A stretch of 6,605 nucleotides of DNA from Gemmatimonadota bacterium (lineage in GTDB: Bacteria > Gemmatimonadota > Gemmatimonadetes > Gemmatimonadales > GWC2-71-9), in NCBI GenBank assembly GCA_003221985.1, contig QHUQ01000037.1:1-6605 (forward strand), given 5' to 3'. Positions 4,620-6,605 of this stretch are shown here, one piece after another. Numbering within the stretch: the stretch's first letter is position 1; each line of letters begins with the position of its first letter. The notes beneath the pieces are model-generated. The model did not search any database and had not been told where the DNA came from. It saw only the letters and a list, made by a program, of their open reading frames with translations. A program made the translations under genes and the position numbers.

Positions 4620-6605
4620 ATGCGGCGTCTCGCCCAGCTAGTTTTGGTCGCCTTCACGCTCGTCGTACCCCGGGTTCAGGCGCAGGCTCCTGTGTACACG
4701 TTCGGCGTGCCGCCGCTCGTTGCGCCGCGCCATCCGGCACTGGCGCCGGGCGGCCGTCTCGGCGCGCGCGTCCCGCCCGCGCTCGTCGCGCGCGCCTGGG
4801 CTGATGCGGTTCTCGCTATTCGGTCTCCGCTTTTCGGCCCCGCACCTGCGGCCGTCGCGGTGGCGCCCGCCGCTCCGCCGGGTGCTCCTCCGGAAGCACC
4901 GCCTACCTACCAGGGTCTCGGTCCCGGCGAGCATCGCGGCGTCCTCGGCCAGTATGCCGATTTCGGCATGCAGCTCAACCTCCGCTTCGAGCTGAAAGCC
5001 GATCAGTTCCGCAATCTGCGCTGCACGTCCCAGGAGCGGCAGTTCTCGCTGTCGGGATGCAGCGCCGGCTTCCCCACGATCAGTCCCAATCCGCAGTATG
5101 CGATCCGCACCGCTGGCGTCGTGAACCAGCGGCTGCACGTCGACGTCGACTTCGACAGCCAGCGCGAGTTCGACGCCAACAACAACCTCCACGTGTGGTA
5201 CGAAGGTCTGGAGGACGAAATTCTGCGGCGGGTCGAAGCTGGCAATGTCACGTTCCAGGCGCCGCCGTCGCGCTTCATCACCGCCTCGGTTCCCGCCAAC
5301 AATTTCGGCGTGCAGGCGATCGCCCAGCTAGGGGCGCTGGAGCTCCGCGGCATCCTGGCGCAGCAGAAGGGCAACGTGGTGAAAGACCGGTTCTACAGCG
5401 TCGGCGACGTCACGAGCCAGCCGCTCGATCGCGAGTCGCGCGACCTCGATTACGAGGCCGGCCGGTTTTTCTTCGTCATCGATCCGGGCGCGCTGCCGGG
5501 CTATCCCGCGATCGACATTCTCCAGCTCGATCGGCTGGCGCGCCCCGATTCGCTGACCGTCGGCGCGCTGCGCGTGTACCGCCGCCGCGCGATCGCGCCG
5601 AGCTCGAGCGGCAACCAGAACGTGGGCGGCGTTCGCGCGGTGGCGTGCGGGCCCGGCGCGCGCGCGGTGGATTGCACCGCCCAGCGCGAAGGTCCGTTCG
5701 AATGGGAAATCCTGCAGGAAGGGAAGGACTACTACGTCGATCCCACGGGCGCGTGGTTCGCCCTCGCCAACCGGCTGGACCAGAGCGACTACCTCGCGAT
5801 CTCCTACATCACGGCGAGCCAAGCCGATACCGTCGGGACCTTCCCGATCGATGCGCACCCCGACACCGCGGTGGTGGATACGCTGCGGCTGGTGTACGAT
5901 CCCAAACCGGCGGTCACTGCGGCGTCGCCGTCATTCCGGTTCGAGATCCGCAGCGCCTACCGCGTCGGCGGGCGCGAGATCGACCGCACCAGCGTCGAGC
6001 TGGCGCTGACCGTGAATCAGCGCGAGCGCGGCGCGGCAGGTGACACCTACCTGCAGCGGCTCGGCGTGGCGCTCGAGAACGATCCCACGACGTTCGATCA
6101 GTACAATCGTCTCTTTCCACGCGCGCGCGATCCGAACCAGGGCGATCCCGTCCGTGATCTGTTCATCGTGTTTCCGCATCTGACGCCGTTTGGGGACGCG
6201 ACGAAGCTCGTCGCCACCGAGCGCAACGACTCGCTGTATCGCACGCCGCGCGCCTATCTCGCCACGCAGGGGCCGCCCTCGGTCTTCGCCCTCAAACTGC
6301 ACGTGGATGCCACCGCGTCCGCCGACCGCTCCGTGCTGTCCCTGAACAGCTTCCAGATCCGGGAAGGCAGCGAGCGCATCTACGTGCGGAACACCCTGCT
6401 CACGCGCGAAACCGATTACACGATCGATTACACGACCGGCCAGGTGCAATTCAAGAACGCCGATTCCCTGTTCCGGGGCGGAGCGGCGCAGGTGCGGGCG
6501 CAATTCGAGGAGCGCGCGGCCTTCAGTCTGGCGCCGACGACCACATACGGTCTCGCCGCGCGGTACGATCTGGGAGCCGTCGGGCAGGTCAACCTCATGG
6601 GGATC
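4620..6605 (+). CDS. sprA: SprA-like cell-surface / T9SS outer-membrane translocon protein (N-terminal 662 residues; C-terminus beyond window)
   Basis: The frame is open from ATG 4620 to the window edge with no stop. Residues 1-22 (MRRLAQLVLVAFTLVVPRVQAQ) form a signal peptide. A Pro/Ala-rich segment follows (about 68-96). Several stretches resemble Bacteroidota SprA as I remember it: LHVWYEGLEDEILRRVEAGN (190-209), NNFGVQAIAQLGALELRGIL (227-246), the LDYEAGRFFFVID block (276-288), an LFIVFPHLTPF block (514-524), and REGSERIYVRNTLL with TDYTIDYTTGQVQFKN (581-613). The final TTYGLAARYDLGAVGQVNLM resembles the start of the first SprA barrel repeat. SprA is the giant (over 2000 residues) outer-membrane barrel through which T9SS cargo passes, so most of the barrel lies beyond 6605. 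AAGGG directly abuts the ATG, too close for an ideal Shine-Dalgarno sequence. It is divergent from lptF across 30 bp. Family membership is likely; a T9SS role is inference because no other T9SS gene is in view. An alternative is a diverged SprA paralogue with another envelope role. Confidence 0.8.
   Translation, partial: MRRLAQLVLVAFTLVVPRVQAQAPVYTFGVPPLVAPRHPALAPGGRLGARVPPALVARAWADAVLAIRSPLFGPAPAAVAVAPAAPPGAPPEAPPTYQGLGPGEHRGVLGQYADFGMQLNLRFELKADQFRNLRCTSQERQFSLSGCSAGFPTISPNPQYAIRTAGVVNQRLHVDVDFDSQREFDANNNLHVWYEGLEDEILRRVEAGNVTFQAPPSRFITASVPANNFGVQAIAQLGALELRGILAQQKGNVVKDRFYSVGDVTSQPLDRESRDLDYEAGRFFFVIDPGALPGYPAIDILQLDRLARPDSLTVGALRVYRRRAIAPSSSGNQNVGGVRAVACGPGARAVDCTAQREGPFEWEILQEGKDYYVDPTGAWFALANRLDQSDYLAISYITASQADTVGTFPIDAHPDTAVVDTLRLVYDPKPAVTAASPSFRFEIRSAYRVGGREIDRTSVELALTVNQRERGAAGDTYLQRLGVALENDPTTFDQYNRLFPRARDPNQGDPVRDLFIVFPHLTPFGDATKLVATERNDSLYRTPRAYLATQGPPSVFALKLHVDATASADRSVLSLNSFQIREGSERIYVRNTLLTRETDYTIDYTTGQVQFKNADSLFRGGAAQVRAQFEERAAFSLAPTTTYGLAARYDLGAVGQVNLMGI

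Noticed and set aside
4638..5192. 184-codon minus-strand open frame upstream of lptF
   Set aside because: It is antisense to the signal peptide and N-terminal region of the sprA-like gene, with an Arg/Glu-rich composition typical of shadows.
5057..6043. 328-codon plus-strand open frame
   Set aside because: It is a +1/+2 shadow of the sprA-like gene with extreme Arg/Ala/Pro content. The sprA-like frame has the signal peptide and recognisable family blocks.

Overview
The window reads as a GC-rich chromosomal fragment from a Gram-negative bacterium. Gemmatimonadota, or a close relative in the FCB superphylum, is the likely source. This is inferred from the gene types: an Oar-like TonB-dependent receptor with an N-terminal carboxypeptidase-regulatory-like domain, an LptF/LptG lipopolysaccharide-export permease pair, and the N-terminal part of a protein resembling SprA, the outer-membrane translocon of the type IX secretion system (T9SS). 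Phylum assignment was made by eye and is not proven.

Layout: (1) 1-1808, minus strand: an Oar-like TonB-dependent receptor, open from its start codon to the window edge, so its C-terminal barrel is missing. (2) 1809-1902: a short gap with a Shine-Dalgarno sequence, a weak hairpin and a possible -35 box. (3) 1903-3051, minus: lptG. (4) 3048-4589, minus: lptF, overlapping lptG by 4 bases (ATGA). This junction lies inside a 90-bp imperfect palindrome (3001-3090) built from GCGAAAT heptads. (5) 4590-4619: a 30-bp divergent intergenic region whose AT-rich box can be read as a -10 element on either strand. (6) 4620-6605, plus: the first 662 residues of a SprA-like protein, with signal peptide, open to the window edge. 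No stretch over 300 bases lacks a gene.

All four genes concern the cell envelope. LptF and LptG are the inner-membrane permease half of the LptB2FG transporter, which extracts LPS for export. The SprA-like protein would be a giant outer-membrane barrel for protein export. The Oar-like receptor is an outer-membrane, TonB-energised channel.

The most unusual feature is the palindrome. It appears to have entered the lptF-lptG junction and been absorbed into both reading frames: it encodes the last 13-14 residues of LptF and the first 17 of LptG, and it holds the overlapping stop and start in its hairpin loop. A C10 homopolymer inside lptF (a potential slippage site) and the SprA-like gene next to LPS-export genes are the other points worth following.
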